64,000 nucleotides of DNA from Ananas comosus (taxonomy: Eukaryota > Streptophyta > Magnoliopsida > Poales > Bromeliaceae): contig NC_033626.1 in NCBI RefSeq assembly GCF_001540865.1, positions 12,492,065-12,556,064 of the forward strand. The letters run 5' to 3'. Numbering within the stretch: the first letter of the stretch is position 1; every line of letters starts with the position of its first letter. The translations under genes were made by a program, and so were the position numbers. The notes beneath the pieces were generated by a model, which saw only the letters and a program-made list of their open reading frames with translations, made no database searches and was not told the origin of the DNA. Positions 1 to 13,200 of this stretch are shown one piece after another.

Positions 1-333
1 CGCAGAGATGCCTTATCCTATAAACAGAGTAATAATTTGTTACTTTTTGAGGGGCCTGTGCGTAAATACTTATTATTATAGTCACGCAAAAAGTAATACA
101 AATTTAATTTGAAAATTTATATGGTAATTTTTGAATTGTACCGGAGTTTCCTAAAAAACCCAAATATTAGATTCTTAATCATTCACAGATCAAAAAGTAC
201 AACTTTTTTACAGTTTTTGAAGGGTTATTCGTATAATTTTAAACTTTTGCAGGTGCAAATTTACAAAACGCCCCCAACTTTTTTTCTGAGCCGTGCGGTC
301 CTTGCTCTGCTGTAATTTTGACCGGTGCTGATC
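1..333. repeat. Left copy of exact 333-bp direct repeat
   Basis: This block matches 2376-2708 base for base as far as I can read, with no indels. It ends directly against the single N at 334. The short open frame inside (109-315) occurs identically in both copies and resembles no known protein. The likely cause is an unmerged overlap between neighbouring contigs; a true duplication is less likely because the copy ends exactly at the N. Confidence 0.9.
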
Positions 334-334
334 N

Positions 335-2375
335 AAGTTTAGTCACTGTTCAAAATATTACAGTCGAATTAAGAAATTTACCCATTCTGCATCTCGTGTA
401 AAAGACTCTCAAATTTTAGGGGTTCCACAATAAGATATCATACTGTGTGCGTAATTCAATTGCCATGTCAACAATATTATACGAAATCACAATAAAAAAT
501 TCAAAGCAATTTTTTTTTTGAAATAGAAAAATATTATATTGATTAGTCTACTATTTTAATGTTACTATTCCACCATATAATTTTAAATTAAATGTTTTAA
601 TTTCTAAACTTTTACCTGTAAAAAAATAAACAAAAATATGTCATTTTAGTGACAAGAAAGATAAAGGGGTTGAGTAATCATCTTAAAAGAGAAGATTTCT
701 ATTTTTTTATATTATATAAACTAAGATTAAATTTTAGATTCACCACAAATATATATAGAGATAATACAAAGATGACAATCCATACATTTTCCTTTAAAAT
801 TTTTAGGCATCATTTGGTTGAGGGATAAAATGAAAATAGACCACTTTATCTCTCTAATTCATCCAAATACTATAAGAGGAAGCGAGTTTATTTAATCCCC
901 CTCTTAACGGATTATTATAGGATAACCCGTTAAAAGGAAGATTTGTTGTTCCATCCTTTTGGTAGAATAACAATTTTTTCTCTTTATACCTCTACTAGTT
1001 TAATAATAAAATATTATTAATTAATATATTATATATATCATTTTATTAACTAATTAGCTAAATTAAAAATTAACTAATTTAATAATAAAATATTAGCTAA
1101 ATTAATAATTATTTATTAGTGTATTTATGCAATAACTAATATCTTTATTGATTAATAAATTAATATTTTTACCAACATAACTAATTAAATAATTAATTAA
1201 TTAATTAATTTACTAATATATTAATTTATTAGCCTAATTTGTTAACTTATTAAATTATTTATAGTTAGATAGTTTATTAATTAACAATACTCATAGTTAA
1301 TTGATTAATGATTAATTAATCTGGTAATTAATGTATTAATTAATATTTATGATTATTTAATAATATTCATGATAAATTAATTTTTTAAAATTATAAATTT
1401 GAGATTTTAAAATTTTAAATTTTAATTTTGATTCTTAAAGTTTAAAAGTTTATATTTTAAATTTTAAAATATAAGTATAAAATATAAAATTTCTAATTAT
1501 AATATAAAGAAAAGAATAATAATAATATTATTTTTTATTTATAACTACCCACTCTAATTCTTATTCCATCTTATATAACCAAACGCTATTTTTCTTATTT
1601 TCAGGAATAATCCAATTTTCATCCAAACACAAAATTGATCTAATCCCCGTTTATATCTCAATTTATACATATCTCCGAAATATCTACTTTTTGCTTATTC
1701 TCGAACCAAACGATGCCTTTAAAAAATAAGCTCTCCTGAGACAAGTTTTTGTACCAGAAAAGAGTGGCGTGTATATATTTATATATATCACCCGTGCTTA
1801 ATTTTGAATAAATACAAAATAATGCTACAGTAAATTAATACAACTATACGGTACAACTACACAATTTACTCTTTTTAAAATATATATAAAAATAAAAATC
1901 AAACAGTAAAAGAAAAAAGGTTCAAACTTTTCACTGTGAACTCGGAATCTGCATTCGAGTGTGAAACCCACTCCACTCTGCCTACTGACAAAAGAAACAT
2001 AAGATAAATAAATAAATAAATACAATAAAATAAAAATAAAAGTTAAATAAATAAATATAAATATGTTTAATACCCCACGCAGCATCTACTTTTTGGTTGT
2101 ATTTTAACATTTTCCCTTTTAAGCGGTGGCATCGCGCAAAAATTCCCTTTCATGCATCGAGATTCGTGAAAGGGTTGCATGTCGCGGTTTATGCTTCCCC
2201 CCACCCTCGGGACTCGAGAGAGTTCTTTCCTTGCAGGTGAAGCAAAATTATTTATAAAATAAAATAAAATAAAATAAAATTCGGGAAAAAAATTGATGAG
2301 CGTAATTTTTTTTTTATTTTTCCAAACATCAATTTGGAAACTCTGTTTTTTTTTTTTTTTGTAACTAAAAAGTTA
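335..2375. other. AT-rich intergenic DNA, no gene
   Basis: The stretch is very AT-rich, with TTAAT-type low-complexity sequence at about 1010-1540 and short A/T repeats such as AAAAT iterations near 2258-2280. It holds the MITE described separately at 804-1718. No open frame here resembles a known protein. Confidence 0.6.
804..1718. mobile_element. Tourist-like MITE, about 0.9 kb
   Basis: The left end reads AGGCATCATTTGGTTGAGGG. The right end, reverse-complemented, reads AGGCATCGTTTGGTTCGAG, which gives terminal inverted repeats of about 20 bp. Ends with GTTTGGTT are typical of plant PIF/Harbinger (Tourist) MITEs. The interior is AT-rich and non-coding. The target duplication is not clean (TTT or TTA on either side), so the superfamily is an inference. 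Confidence 0.6.
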
Positions 2376-2708
2376 CGCAGAGATGCCTTATCCTATAAAC
2401 AGAGTAATAATTTGTTACTTTTTGAGGGGCCTGTGCGTAAATACTTATTATTATAGTCACGCAAAAAGTAATACAAATTTAATTTGAAAATTTATATGGT
2501 AATTTTTGAATTGTACCGGAGTTTCCTAAAAAACCCAAATATTAGATTCTTAATCATTCACAGATCAAAAAGTACAACTTTTTTACAGTTTTTGAAGGGT
2601 TATTCGTATAATTTTAAACTTTTGCAGGTGCAAATTTACAAAACGCCCCCAACTTTTTTTCTGAGCCGTGCGGTCCTTGCTCTGCTGTAATTTTGACCGG
2701 TGCTGATC
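2376..2708. repeat. Right copy of exact 333-bp direct repeat
   Basis: This is the second copy of 1-333. Here the sequence continues past the repeat into the NAT upstream region instead of stopping at an N, so this copy is probably in its proper place. Confidence 0.9.
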
Positions 2709-2782
2709 CCTCCCTCCCATCTCTGTAATTTTGTTTTTTTCTCCCCTCGATCCTTAAAAAAAGTTGAATTTTGAACCGTCCC

Positions 2783-3259
2783 NNNNNNNNNNNNNNNNNN
2801 NNNNNNNNNNNNNNNNNNNNNNNNNNNNNNNNNNNNNNNNNNNNNNNNNNNNNNNNNNNNNNNNNNNNNNNNNNNNNNNNNNNNNNNNNNNNNNNNNNNN
2901 NNNNNNNNNNNNNNNNNNNNNNNNNNNNNNNNNNNNNNNNNNNNNNNNNNNNNNNNNNNNNNNNNNNNNNNNNNNNNNNNNNNNNNNNNNNNNNNNNNNN
3001 NNNNNNNNNNNNNNNNNNNNNNNNNNNNNNNNNNNNNNNNNNNNNNNNNNNNNNNNNNNNNNNNNNNNNNNNNNNNNNNNNNNNNNNNNNNNNNNNNNNN
3101 NNNNNNNNNNNNNNNNNNNNNNNNNNNNNNNNNNNNNNNNNNNNNNNNNNNNNNNNNNNNNNNNNNNNNNNNNNNNNNNNNNNNNNNNNNNNNNNNNNNN
3201 NNNNNNNNNNNNNNNNNNNNNNNNNNNNNNNNNNNNNNNNNNNNNNNNNNNNNNNNNNN
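2783..3259. other. Assembly gap of 477 Ns
   Basis: A run of undetermined bases about 220 bp upstream of the NAT start codon. It probably hides part of the NAT promoter. Open frames that cross it are meaningless. Confidence 0.99.
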
Positions 3260-3478
3260 GTCGCACCTCCCACAAGCTTTATAGAAGTTTTTTTTTTTTT
3301 TAAAAAGAGTAGGAAAAACCAGGGAGTTTTCGTTTTTACTTGTTGGGTTTTGCTTGTTTTTCCTTTTTCTATACTCCTTTTTGGTAGTGTTGTGTGGGAA
3401 ACAGCTTGTGGGTGTATCTGGGGAGGGGTTCTTTGGAGAGAGTGGGAAAAGTTTGGGGTTTTTTTTGCAAGAAGGGAG
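3260..3478 (+). promoter_or_regulatory. Presumed 5' leader of the NAT gene
   Basis: This segment between the gap and the NAT ATG is T- and G-rich. It has a purine-rich stretch (GAGAGAGTGGGAAAAG) and ends AAGAAGGGAG immediately before ATG. No TATA box can be placed with confidence because the assembly gap removes the likely promoter. Leader status is inferred from position only. Confidence 0.4.
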
Positions 3479-3894
3479 ATGGCCGGAGGTGGTGGTGGTG
3501 GGGCGGCGCCGGCGCCGAAGCAGGACGAGTTGCAGCCGCATCCTGTGAAGGACCAGTTGCCCAATGTCTCCTATTGCATCACTAGTCCACCTCCATGGCG
3601 TATGTTTTTTTATTTTTTTTTTTCAAAAATCCTATTTTGTTCTATTTTAGTAATCTTTTTGTTTATTTTAGTTGTTTTTATCTCTTAATTTCTGGGATTT
3701 TCTGCTTTTTTTTGGGAGGTTTTTTTTTTTGAGGTTCACACTTTGCTTATGCTCGAACCACTTTGGAGTTCTTTTCTTATTCTCAAGTTTGTATTTTTTT
3801 TTTCAGAATTTTTTTTGGCTAACACTTTGATTTTTTCTGCTTGGAAACCACTTTGGAGTGCTTCAGGTAGTAAAAAAAAAAAAAAAAAAAANNG

Positions 3895-3934
<40 letters not shown>

Positions 3935-6900
3935 GAAATTCTCTGTTATTAAGCAGTTTCTAGTTATAAACTCTCCATTACTTTATGTGGGTAGGTTCAG
4001 TTATAACATGTTAGTTTTCTTTTATCATAGATCCAAAATTTGTTGTTTTCTCTGTGTCTGAAGCTGCAATTTTTACATTATAAGAGAGCCTTTTTTCAAA
4101 ATCTCTTTTTGCTGTTTCCAACATGAATTACCAACATAGTTAAATGCCCCATCATTTGCATTTGCTTTTGGAATGCCTCTTATTCCTAATATAATTGTAG
4201 TAAAAGAAGAGCTTAGCTATTTTTGTCTTGCCACTTTCATATATATACACTCTTTGTTTTCATGGTATTACCTTTTCTCCCCTTTTTTTTGATTTTTTTT
4301 TTTTAAAAAAATTCTGATGCAGCTGAGGCCATTCTTCTTGGGTTTCAACATTACCTGGTCATGCTGGGCACAACTGTTATCATTCCCACTGCACTTGTTC
4401 CTCAGATGGGAGGAGGAAATGTAAGACTCAGTTCACCTTCTCTTATCATATCTTTGCTTGCTAATAAACATCTTTAGAAATTACAAGTTGTTTGCTTTTT
4501 GTATTTCCTTGTTATATATTTTACTGGTAAATTGACTTCTGGTTTCCATTCCATTATATTAGGACGAGAAAGCAAGGGTTATACAGACAGTGCTTTTTGT
4601 TGCTGGGATAAACACTCTGCTGCAAACCTTCTTCGGGACTCGATTGCCAGCGGTGATTGGGGCTTCATATTCTTTTGTCATTCCGACGATCTCGATCATC
4701 TTGGCTGGCCGATATAGTAACGAACCGGACCCTCATGAGGTTACTAATAGACTGCACATTTATTTAACCTTTGTGTCTCATCTATGATTTCTCTAATTTG
4801 AAGCTGACAAGTTTATGGTATTTGTTGCGAAGAAATTCCTACGTATCATGCGAGGAACGCAAGGTGCTCTAATTGTTGCCTCGACGCTTCAAATTATACT
4901 TGGTTTCAGCGGCCTATGGCGCAATGTCACTAGGTTGGTAGAAACGTGGTTTGTGAGGTAAAAAGAAAATGTGGCAGTGGGTCGTGGTATGTTATTAATA
5001 TTCTTTCAATCTGTTATACATTCAGGTTTTTAAGTCCGCTATCAGCAGTTCCTCTTGTTGCCCTTGTCGGGTTTGGGCTCTATGAGCTTGGTTTTCCCGG
5101 AGTAAGTTTTTACTCGGTTATGTCTTTGTTTTTTCAGTGGGAAATTTGAGTATGCAATGACCATGAAATTCTTATTGTTACTTCTATTGCTGACATGAAT
5201 TATGATTAATTCTAGGTTGCCAAATGTGTCGAGATTGGGCTTCCCCAGCTGATTCTACTTGTAATCATTTCACAGGTACTTAACTGCATTACTCATGCAC
5301 CCAACATTTACCAACTAGTAATCCTGTATATGAAAAGTTCGGCAACATACTCATGTTTGCGTTTTGTGCAGTACATTCCTCATGCTGTACACTTGGGAAG
5401 ACACGTTTTCGATAGATTTGCTGTGTTATTTTCAATTCCGATAGTGTGGCTCTATGCATACTTACTCACTGTTGGAGGAGCATACAGACATTCCCCACCA
5501 AAGACACAGTTTCATTGCCGTACCGACCGTTCGGGGCTTATCAGTGGTGCTCCTTGGTACTTATTCTATCTTCTCCAGCAGATACCATATTCGAATACGT
5601 TTAGTATGGTGTAAGAGACTTAAATTTTGCATTTTTGATAATTATATGTCATTTATATAGGATTAGAGTTCCGTACCCCTTTCAGTGGGGAGCGCCGACT
5701 TTTGATGCTGGTGAAGCTTTTGCAATGATGGCTGCTTCATTTGTTGCCCTTGTAGAGGTTTGGCCCCACTTCTTTTCTCGGCCTTTACAATCATCTACAG
5801 CTTTTATGCTTTGTTTTTCTAATGTGTTTTGGTTATGTTTTGTTCGCTGACCAGTATTTCTTAAACGCATTTTGTGATCTTCTAGTCTACTGGTGCTTTT
5901 ATTGCTGTATCAAGATATGCAAGTGCCACACCGGTGCCTCCTTCAGTTCTCAGCCGTGGTATTGGTTGGCAGGTGAACTCTCAATTTCAATTTTACACAC
6001 CCCTGGTTTTGTGATCAAGTTATTTGCTAAGTGGCGTACAAAATTATCGATTATGAACTCCAGGGAATTGGAATTTTGTTGGATGGATTATTCGGAACTG
6101 GAATTGGATCCTCTGTATCAGTGTAAGATTCTTCACATTACCATCTGTTTTCTGTCTACATAATAATCCTTTTATTCTTGTTGTAAGGGTGTTATTTTGA
6201 CTATTCAATTTTCTTTCAGTGAAAATGCCGGATTGCTAGCGCTGACACGTGTTGGTAGTCGAAGAGTCGTTCAAATATCGGCTGGTTTCATGATTTTCTT
6301 CTCAATTCTAGGTGATGTTGCAATCTTCAGTCTTCTATATATAATTTTTAGCTGAAGGTGCGACCTTCTGATTTGAAATCAATCTCTGTTTTCGATATGC
6401 CATAAAATCTTAACTTCACCATTTAGGTGAGCCCCCAATTTTATCCATAATATGACAAATGTTGGAACATTATAGAAAATTATGAACTTATCTATAAAGG
6501 ATTCCCCTCTACTGAATTGAGAACTTTTTTTAGTTTTTCAACTGGTTCGATCCATTACATGCAATTCTTCATTTCGAACTTGGTTTGTGTTTATTGGAGA
6601 ATATTTGCTCGTCCACTTACACATTAGTTTTGGTATTATGAGACTACTGTAAGATGTGGGTCACGAGATGGGTGTGATAGTCTAACTGTAATTTCAGATT
6701 TCTTGGCTAGCGTTTAATATCCATCTAACTTTTACTATTTGTTGTGTTTGTACTCCAGGAAAATTTGGGGCAGTTTTTGCATCTATTCCTGCACCTATAT
6801 TCGCAGCTCTATACTGTCTTTTCTTTGCTTATGTCGGTAGGTTTATGCATTTCAGACTTATATCCCTGCCTCTTTGACTCGATATATTCCAACTATTTCT

Positions 6901-7612
6901 GCATGACTCTCTGTACGATCAACTTATGCCTATATACCTAAACAGGTGCCGTCGGCCTCAGTTTCCTTCAGTTTTGCAATCTTAATAGCTTCAGGACTAA
7001 GTTCATTTTGGGATTCGCTGTCTTTATGGGGTTGTCTGTTCCACAGTACTTCAACGAGTACACTTCTGTTGCTGGTTACGGTCCTGTTCACACGCATGCA
7101 AGATGGGTACGTTGAATATCTGTTTTCCACTGCGGGAGTTTCTGTAAAAGTGCTTTTTAAGTGGAGCAGTGGAGCTTATGTAACAGTACTTTTTTAGTAG
7201 AGCAGTTTAAATTGCTAACCATTTTATTGCGAAAGGCTCCCTCTACAGCATCCCACCGAAGCAGCAGAAGCTTCTAACCGGAGCTTTTGCTTTCGGAGCC
7301 TAGAAGCCATTCCAAAACCTCCGTTCTCTTTGTTTGCCGACCACTAATATTAATTGTGGTTTGCTACCTTAATGACATCTGTGAATTTTACAGTTCAACG
7401 ACATCATAAACGTGATATTCTCATCAAAGCCCTTCGTTGCCGGACTCGTGGCGTTTTTCTTGGACAACACGCTCCACAGGCACGACAGTGCTACAAGGAA
7501 AGACAGAGGTTATCACTGGTGGGATAAGTTCAGATCATTCAAGACGGACACGAGGAGCGAAGAATTCTACTCTTTGCCGTTTAATCTCAACAAGTTCTTT
7601 CCCTCGGTGTAA
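3479..7612 (+). CDS. NAT: Nucleobase-ascorbate transporter (NAT/NCS2 family), NAT6-like
   Basis: A multi-pass membrane permease of the NAT/NCS2 family; characterised members carry purines, uracil or ascorbate in symport, but this protein's substrate cannot be read from sequence. Fourteen exons, all in phase: 3479-3599, 4323-4420, 4563-4739, 4833-4933, 5026-5101, 5216-5275, 5372-5556, 5661-5757, 5886-5972, 6064-6122, 6220-6311, 6759-6836, 6946-7106 and 7394-7612, giving 536 aa, the usual plant NAT length. The start MAGGGGGGAAPAPKQDEL opens the only suitable exon, followed by PVKDQLPNVSYCI and the conserved GFQHYLVMLGTTVIIPTAL. The family signature (Q/E)N-x-G-x4-T(R/K)-x-G is present as ENAGLLALTRVG at about residues 355-366. 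GTRLPAVIGASYSFVIP, CRTDRSGLISGAPW and VPQYFNEY are further family landmarks. The Gly/Ala/Pro-rich N-terminus and the C-terminus are hydrophilic. The NAT6 assignment rests on remembered similarity. All introns are GT-AG. Confidence 0.95.
3862..3928. repeat. Poly(A) tract broken by NN in NAT intron 1
   Basis: About 55 A residues interrupted by NN at 3892-3893 and a single G. It lies in the first NAT intron and does not affect the coding sequence. Just upstream, a roughly 90-bp stretch is imperfectly repeated, with ACCACTTTGGAGT near 3758 and again near 3847. Confidence 0.8.
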
Positions 7613-9860
7613 GCTTATCATGCAGGCAATGTACCCACTCCTATCCACATCCTGTCCTTCTAGAGCTCTTTGGGCAATGCCGCGGTGTTCATTTCATTTC
7701 CTTTTTTGGTTGTCCTTGGTAAAAATCTCACACAATAAATGAAGTCCTATTAGATTTATCCGGTACGAATTTTTTCTCTCGTGTTTTGCTTGTATATACG
7801 ATAGGTATTGTGGTTTAAAGCAGGAAACTTTTAGAGTGATAGCTGCATTTTGTTCCATATATTCACTAGTTCTTATTCTGTGTACTGCTAATTGCATCAG
7901 ATGATGGGATGCTTCGCGACATAATTAATGACCCACACCTATAAATTATTATGCTTTAGTTTTGCTTATACCATTGTTATTTATGTGTTTTTTTAATCAA
8001 TGTCGCACTGCTGGAAAATATCGAGACCGTGAACTCTATGAACTGTAGCAAAAAATTGCATCTATCATGTATCACTCCTGAATAATATCATACTGTGATT
8101 TGTGTTTACTGTTATACATATTTGAAATATAGTGAAACCGAATAGTGATCAATTATGTGGTTGTGTGCATATAATTAGTGAACATTTTTTCAGCAGTGTT
8201 CAAATTTAGTGTTATCTTAGTGTAAACATCTTAAGATATTGGCCATCTGTATCTTATTTTTTATCGAGATTTGGCAATTTAGGTAGCCTTCTAGGCAGTG
8301 AGAACAATGTTTACCTTGAATTAATGCAATTTGTGAAACTAGTACCTGATTTTTGGTTTACTTGATTTGTTTGGGTTTTTGTAGCTGATGCTGTAATATT
8401 TGGGTTTCAACTGACCACTGATTCTAAATCTTTTTATATGTATTCTCTCTACTAGGTAGTTTGTTTACTATTCATTGTAAGATTTTGCATACATTTCATA
8501 TCATTCGAATTTCTTTTAAACATCAGATAGAATTTGTTCCATGAGCACACAAAACTTATGTTGTACTAAATGCTCTGTTGTTCTAATTGCAGGTCAATTG
8601 CCTTGTATGATAAAAAAAAAGAAGTAATATTTGTTTAATAAGAAATAGCAATAAAGAATCCCTTATTATGTGTCACGCATAGCTTTATCAAGTATGAAGC
8701 AACCATTTTAGTTTCTGACTTTTGTTGATTATTTTAGACATGTGAGAATCAGTATTTTTTTTCTGATTTTAATTCATGTAAGTGTTCAGGGCATCATAAT
8801 GCTTTTGCTGTGGACCAGTTTGGCCTGATGAAAACTTCTGATGAGGGTTTAAATTAAATTAAATGTGCCGCGCAGATTGCGGCATTTAATTACTTAAAGA
8901 TCAATTCTCTTGCGCTAAAAAATATTAATACAGAGGACATGTAGATCCTCTGAATTTGTACCTATCTCTTTGTTACCCTTGCTTAAGCATGCGGTGCATT
9001 TACTTAACAAATGTTTAAATTTTCATTAGTACTACGGTTTGTTTTGAAACTAATATCATGGATTCAAATATCAATGCAATCATTGAGAGAGAATGTGAGG
9101 AGTTGAAGCTCTGTAGTTTCTGAATTTTGCTTCCCATGTGAGCCCATGTGAAATTGGTTTGATTTTTTATGCAAGTTTTTTTTTTTTTTTTTTTTAATGA
9201 GATGCTGCAACATCCTAAATAAGATCAGCACATCCTTAAAATTGCAAGCAGAATCTCTTCCTTTTACTTTATCAGGCTGGGCATATTTGGTGGGGATGGA
9301 ATGCCATGTTATCTATTGTTTGTAATTTTGTATTCTTGCTTGTGGTTTTGCTGTGCATTTCTTTCCAGCGCATGAAGCACTGATGGTTCAAAAAGACATA
9401 TGGCTACAATTATCTGATTATTAATCATTAATTCAATCAATAATACAGGCCAAGTTAGTATTTGTTTTATTTCCACTTATAAAGTTGTTCAAGATTCATA
9501 TCAACTATGTTCTTATGTAATTAAACTTCTTACCGTCGCCTGCTTTTCGTAGGGATTTGAGAGTTCAGTTCAGATGAAAAACTTATTAACAAATTGTCAT
9601 ATGAACCACGCATGAAATGAAAAATTGAAATGCGAGGGCAATAACGGTGCTCCTATACCTGTAAATTTGTAAATTAGGTTGTTAGTGCGCCGTTCATCTC
9701 ACACAAATTCTGCATTTTGCTAATTCAAAAAAAAAATCCATATAAAATATTCCAAAAATAAATTTGCCATTTTTCTAAGTTGTCATTGTTGTACTATAGA
9801 TTTGGGCTACACAACCAAGTCATGATTCAGGTGACAGAGAGGTGCTTAATGTGAGTGGCC
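7613..9860. other. NAT 3' region and intergenic DNA, no gene seen
   Basis: The first few hundred bases are probably the NAT 3' UTR; AATAAA at about 7735-7740 is a possible polyadenylation signal. The rest is AT-rich with a T tract near 9177-9195. No open frame resembles a protein I recognise. Confidence 0.5.
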
Positions 9861-10140
9861 TGTGACATCCCCTTCATGTATGATAATAATAATATATTAT
9901 TATTATATATATAAAAGTGGGCTCTACATACAAGACAAATTGCCTGAGAATCCAACCGGGTACACAAAGGGGTACGCATAGCCTCACCTCTATTGTAATA
10001 CGGGCATCATTAGTCGATCGACACGGGGCCACTTTTACAAGGGGAACACGAAAAAGCCTCCCATGGTTAGCTACGCAAAAGTGAGAGGAGATTACAAAGA
10101 GGCTCAATGAGTGAGCTTTGAATTGCTCAAAGACCATCAT
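9861..10140. other. Possible retrotransposon LTR fragment
   Basis: A more GC-rich block that begins near TGTGACATCCCCTTCATG and contains GTCGATCGACACGGGGCC. The TGTGACATCCC-like start resembles the ends of some plant Ty3/gypsy LTRs. No matching CA end or target duplication could be fixed, and no retroelement proteins are nearby. This is a weak call. Confidence 0.25.
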
Positions 10141-10189
10141 GATTATGTCATTCCCACATTACTCGGTCAAAAAAGGTTGGCATAAATTT

Positions 10190-10190
<1 letters not shown>

Positions 10191-10228
<38 letters not shown>
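10191..10228. repeat. (GA)n microsatellite
   Basis: About 19 tandem GA dinucleotides in intergenic DNA. Confidence 0.95.
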
Positions 10229-10234
<6 letters not shown>

Positions 10235-13200
10235 TGATCATGAGGTGATGGGTACATCTCCGATTTCAAATTTCCACTATTCTCCAAAACAGGAAAAGAG
10301 AGAGGGGACCATTTTTTTCCTTACATTAAGAACCAACCATTAAGGACGATCTCAATGCATTATTAATATTATTATTATTATTATTATTATTGCACTGAAA
10401 GTTTGATCAACCTGGTCAAGTGCCAATCAATTCAGATGGTTCAGGATCTGATCCCACTAAGCACCACCCCGGTTTTAATATGCCTTTGGAATACTTGCGC
10501 AGTGTATGCAAATTTTTTATACATCAGGAATCAAAGAAACATAATGTGCTCCAAAATATAGCTTCTGCAACATAATAACATTATCTATACAAAAATACCG
10601 TTAAGGAAGCGTCTGGTTAGCTCCTATGATATGTTATCTATACAAAAATACCGTTTTAGTAGAAAATGTTTCAGTAATAAACTCCGCACGACAAAAATAT
10701 GAGTTTTTTGCAAGGATTCTTGTTATGCCTCCCGTGTCATGTAATCATGCTCCCTCTTGACAATCACACGAAACAAAGCTTTTTTGATGGGAAATATATA
10801 TCAAAGTAAAGCAAATGCCTCAATTAATTAGTCCCTCATTAGGGACAACACAGAGACATTGGCAGTTCATGGAGAATCCATGTCCTCTAATGAGACAAGG
10901 GCAGGTGCCAAACTCTTAAGTTTATTTGCTCCTTGGCCTCCCACACTGTTGGATCTGGAGTTTAAGCCTAACCTAATCTCAAAGTTAATTAGCTAATACA
11001 TGTCTCATTAAACAAGATGTGTGAGTTTATGTATTGTTTAATTGACAATCCTATAAGACCAAGCTTCATCAAGTTACAATTGATCCTGCACAAATCCAAT
11101 CTACAAACACATTTCCAATACATGAAACCCTACCAAGATTCATCTCCATTTTGGAATTTATGTCCAACAACTAGACATTGCCACCATATATATAAGATAT
11201 TGCACCTCCCAACAATATGTATATATAACAATCAATGAGAAGAAGGGTCCTCTCCTATACTATACAATTATTATTTTGTACTTAATGCATGATCATTAAC
11301 TTTAGCTCTAATTAATTCCTCAATAGATGAATAAATAACAATACTTTGATCATGGTAGAGTTAGGTGTGTAGACCATCACCTTCTCTCTTTTGGCTCATT
11401 TTGAACTTTGGGCTACAAAATAATTGCATGAAATTTGTGACCATGTGATACCAAGATCACCAACAACTTCACATGCCCTCATTAAATGGGATCATTAAAG
11501 TTGGTTATGTGGAATTTTATGAGGCGAATTTGACACTGAAGTGTACTGCTTTGGTTCGAGTGAGACAACATGTGAATAAGTTTAATTGTTTGCTTGGGAG
11601 AATTGTGTATGACAAGCTTGTCCCCTTCAACAAATTTTTATAAACAATCGCCCGTGAGCGAAAGAATTATTCGGTGGACCGTGTTCTATAGACCAGAGTT
11701 TTCGAAACTGAAATTTAGATACTAATCTCAAGAACGAAGAGAAATAGAGAAAAATATTGTAAAAAATTATAATTCTTACAAAAAATTTGATCTACCGTAT
11801 CACTTACGAAGAGTACTGATTAAAATACAATACATATTGTTAAACGAGATAATTGGTATAGAAAAAAAGCAATTTTACATGAAGTATGAAGCGACACCCT
11901 TAAATAAGCTTACCATGATTTATGGCTTTTTGAGATGTTGGATCAGATCATATAGGCTAGCTTATAATCACACTGTTTTGTATAGAAAGAAAGTATCTTA
12001 AAACATACTTAATATGCTTAATGAATTACTTGAAATAAGAAAATGACTGGTATATATATCATCACATGATCAATGATGTTACCATACACTTTGTATACCA
12101 TTTGAAACTTCACTTTTAATCTACTCTAATAAATGAGGAGTAAATGAATTCCATTAACAAATTTGAATTTATTTATCCTTATATATATATATATATATAT
12201 ATAAGCAGTAATTTCTCATCTATATATCATATATGGAGTAATTGGTGCATGAAATTGGGTGTGATCTTGGGGCCTACATTGTGATATTAACCTATTTAGT
12301 AATAATCGTACGATCGTCCGATCAAAATTTAGTTATGGTTGTTGATAGTACCAATCCTGCGACTCTTTAACCTATTTTTAGTAACTTAATTTAAGGAAGT
12401 TGTAGTGTGGAAAAATAAACAAATAAAATGTACCAACTTGTTTAAAATTCCTTTAGTGCATTATTTATCTAATCTACATTTAAAAGCTAATAATATAAAG
12501 CATGTTAGTGACATGAGCTTTATACTATAATAGTGGATAATATTTTAGACGTGAAAAGGTTATTTAAAAACTATAGATTCTTTCGATAATAATATATATT
12601 TAATTTAATAGTGTCACTCCAAGTGGTGCACTAAGAAACAAAATAGTGGTGCGGGTTGTTGGTGAGGATTTTGCTTGAACCCGGTCTACCAACTCATCCA
12701 TGGAGTAGACATGTTGATGCGTGGAAAAGTAGAAGTTGCTTTTTCATTTGATCACGGCAAAAGTGCCTATAAAATAAGTCCGTGTTATTAATAATTTCAT
12801 ATTTTGATTTGGGCTCAAACTGAACCGATTCAAAAACCAAACTCAGCTAGTAAGCTAGGTCTCTGGTTAATTTGGATCTCCAATACTTAAAATTGAGCGA
12901 AATCAAAATGTTATTTGATTTGGATAAAATTCTACATATATGTTGGTGTAAATACATGCTTTCAAAGCAGAAGATTCTCAATTTGAATTCAAATTTTTAT
13001 TATCTTAAGATTTTAATATGTTAATGTTTACTACTATTTAAAAAGGCTCTAGAGCTAGAGTTTTATTTTTGAAACATAAAATTGTATTTTTTTTAATATA
13101 AATTTTTATATCTTTATTCAAAAGTTCACACATGGTTAATTGGTTACATCCAAATTATCATGTTATTCAAAAAATCGATTTAATAGTAAATAAAACTAAA

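Noticed and set aside
109..315. 68-codon frame repeated identically at 2484-2690
   Set aside because: Identity follows from the 333-bp duplication; composition is not protein-like and no family is recognised.
335..2375. CRISPR-like or other regularly spaced arrays
   Set aside because: Repeats here are A/T low complexity with no regular spacers, and the DNA is plant nuclear.
2614..3564. Long minus-strand and plus-strand open frames of about 300 codons
   Set aside because: They read through the 477-base N gap; the translated X residues are artefacts.
7199..7330. GGAGCTTTTGC / GAAGCTTCT-rich patch in the last NAT intron
   Set aside because: Resembles hAT-like MITE text as at 56904-57195, but terminal repeats could not be paired.
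9874..10140. 88-codon minus-strand frame
   Set aside because: No recognisable domain; it overlaps a possible LTR fragment and includes low-complexity sequence.
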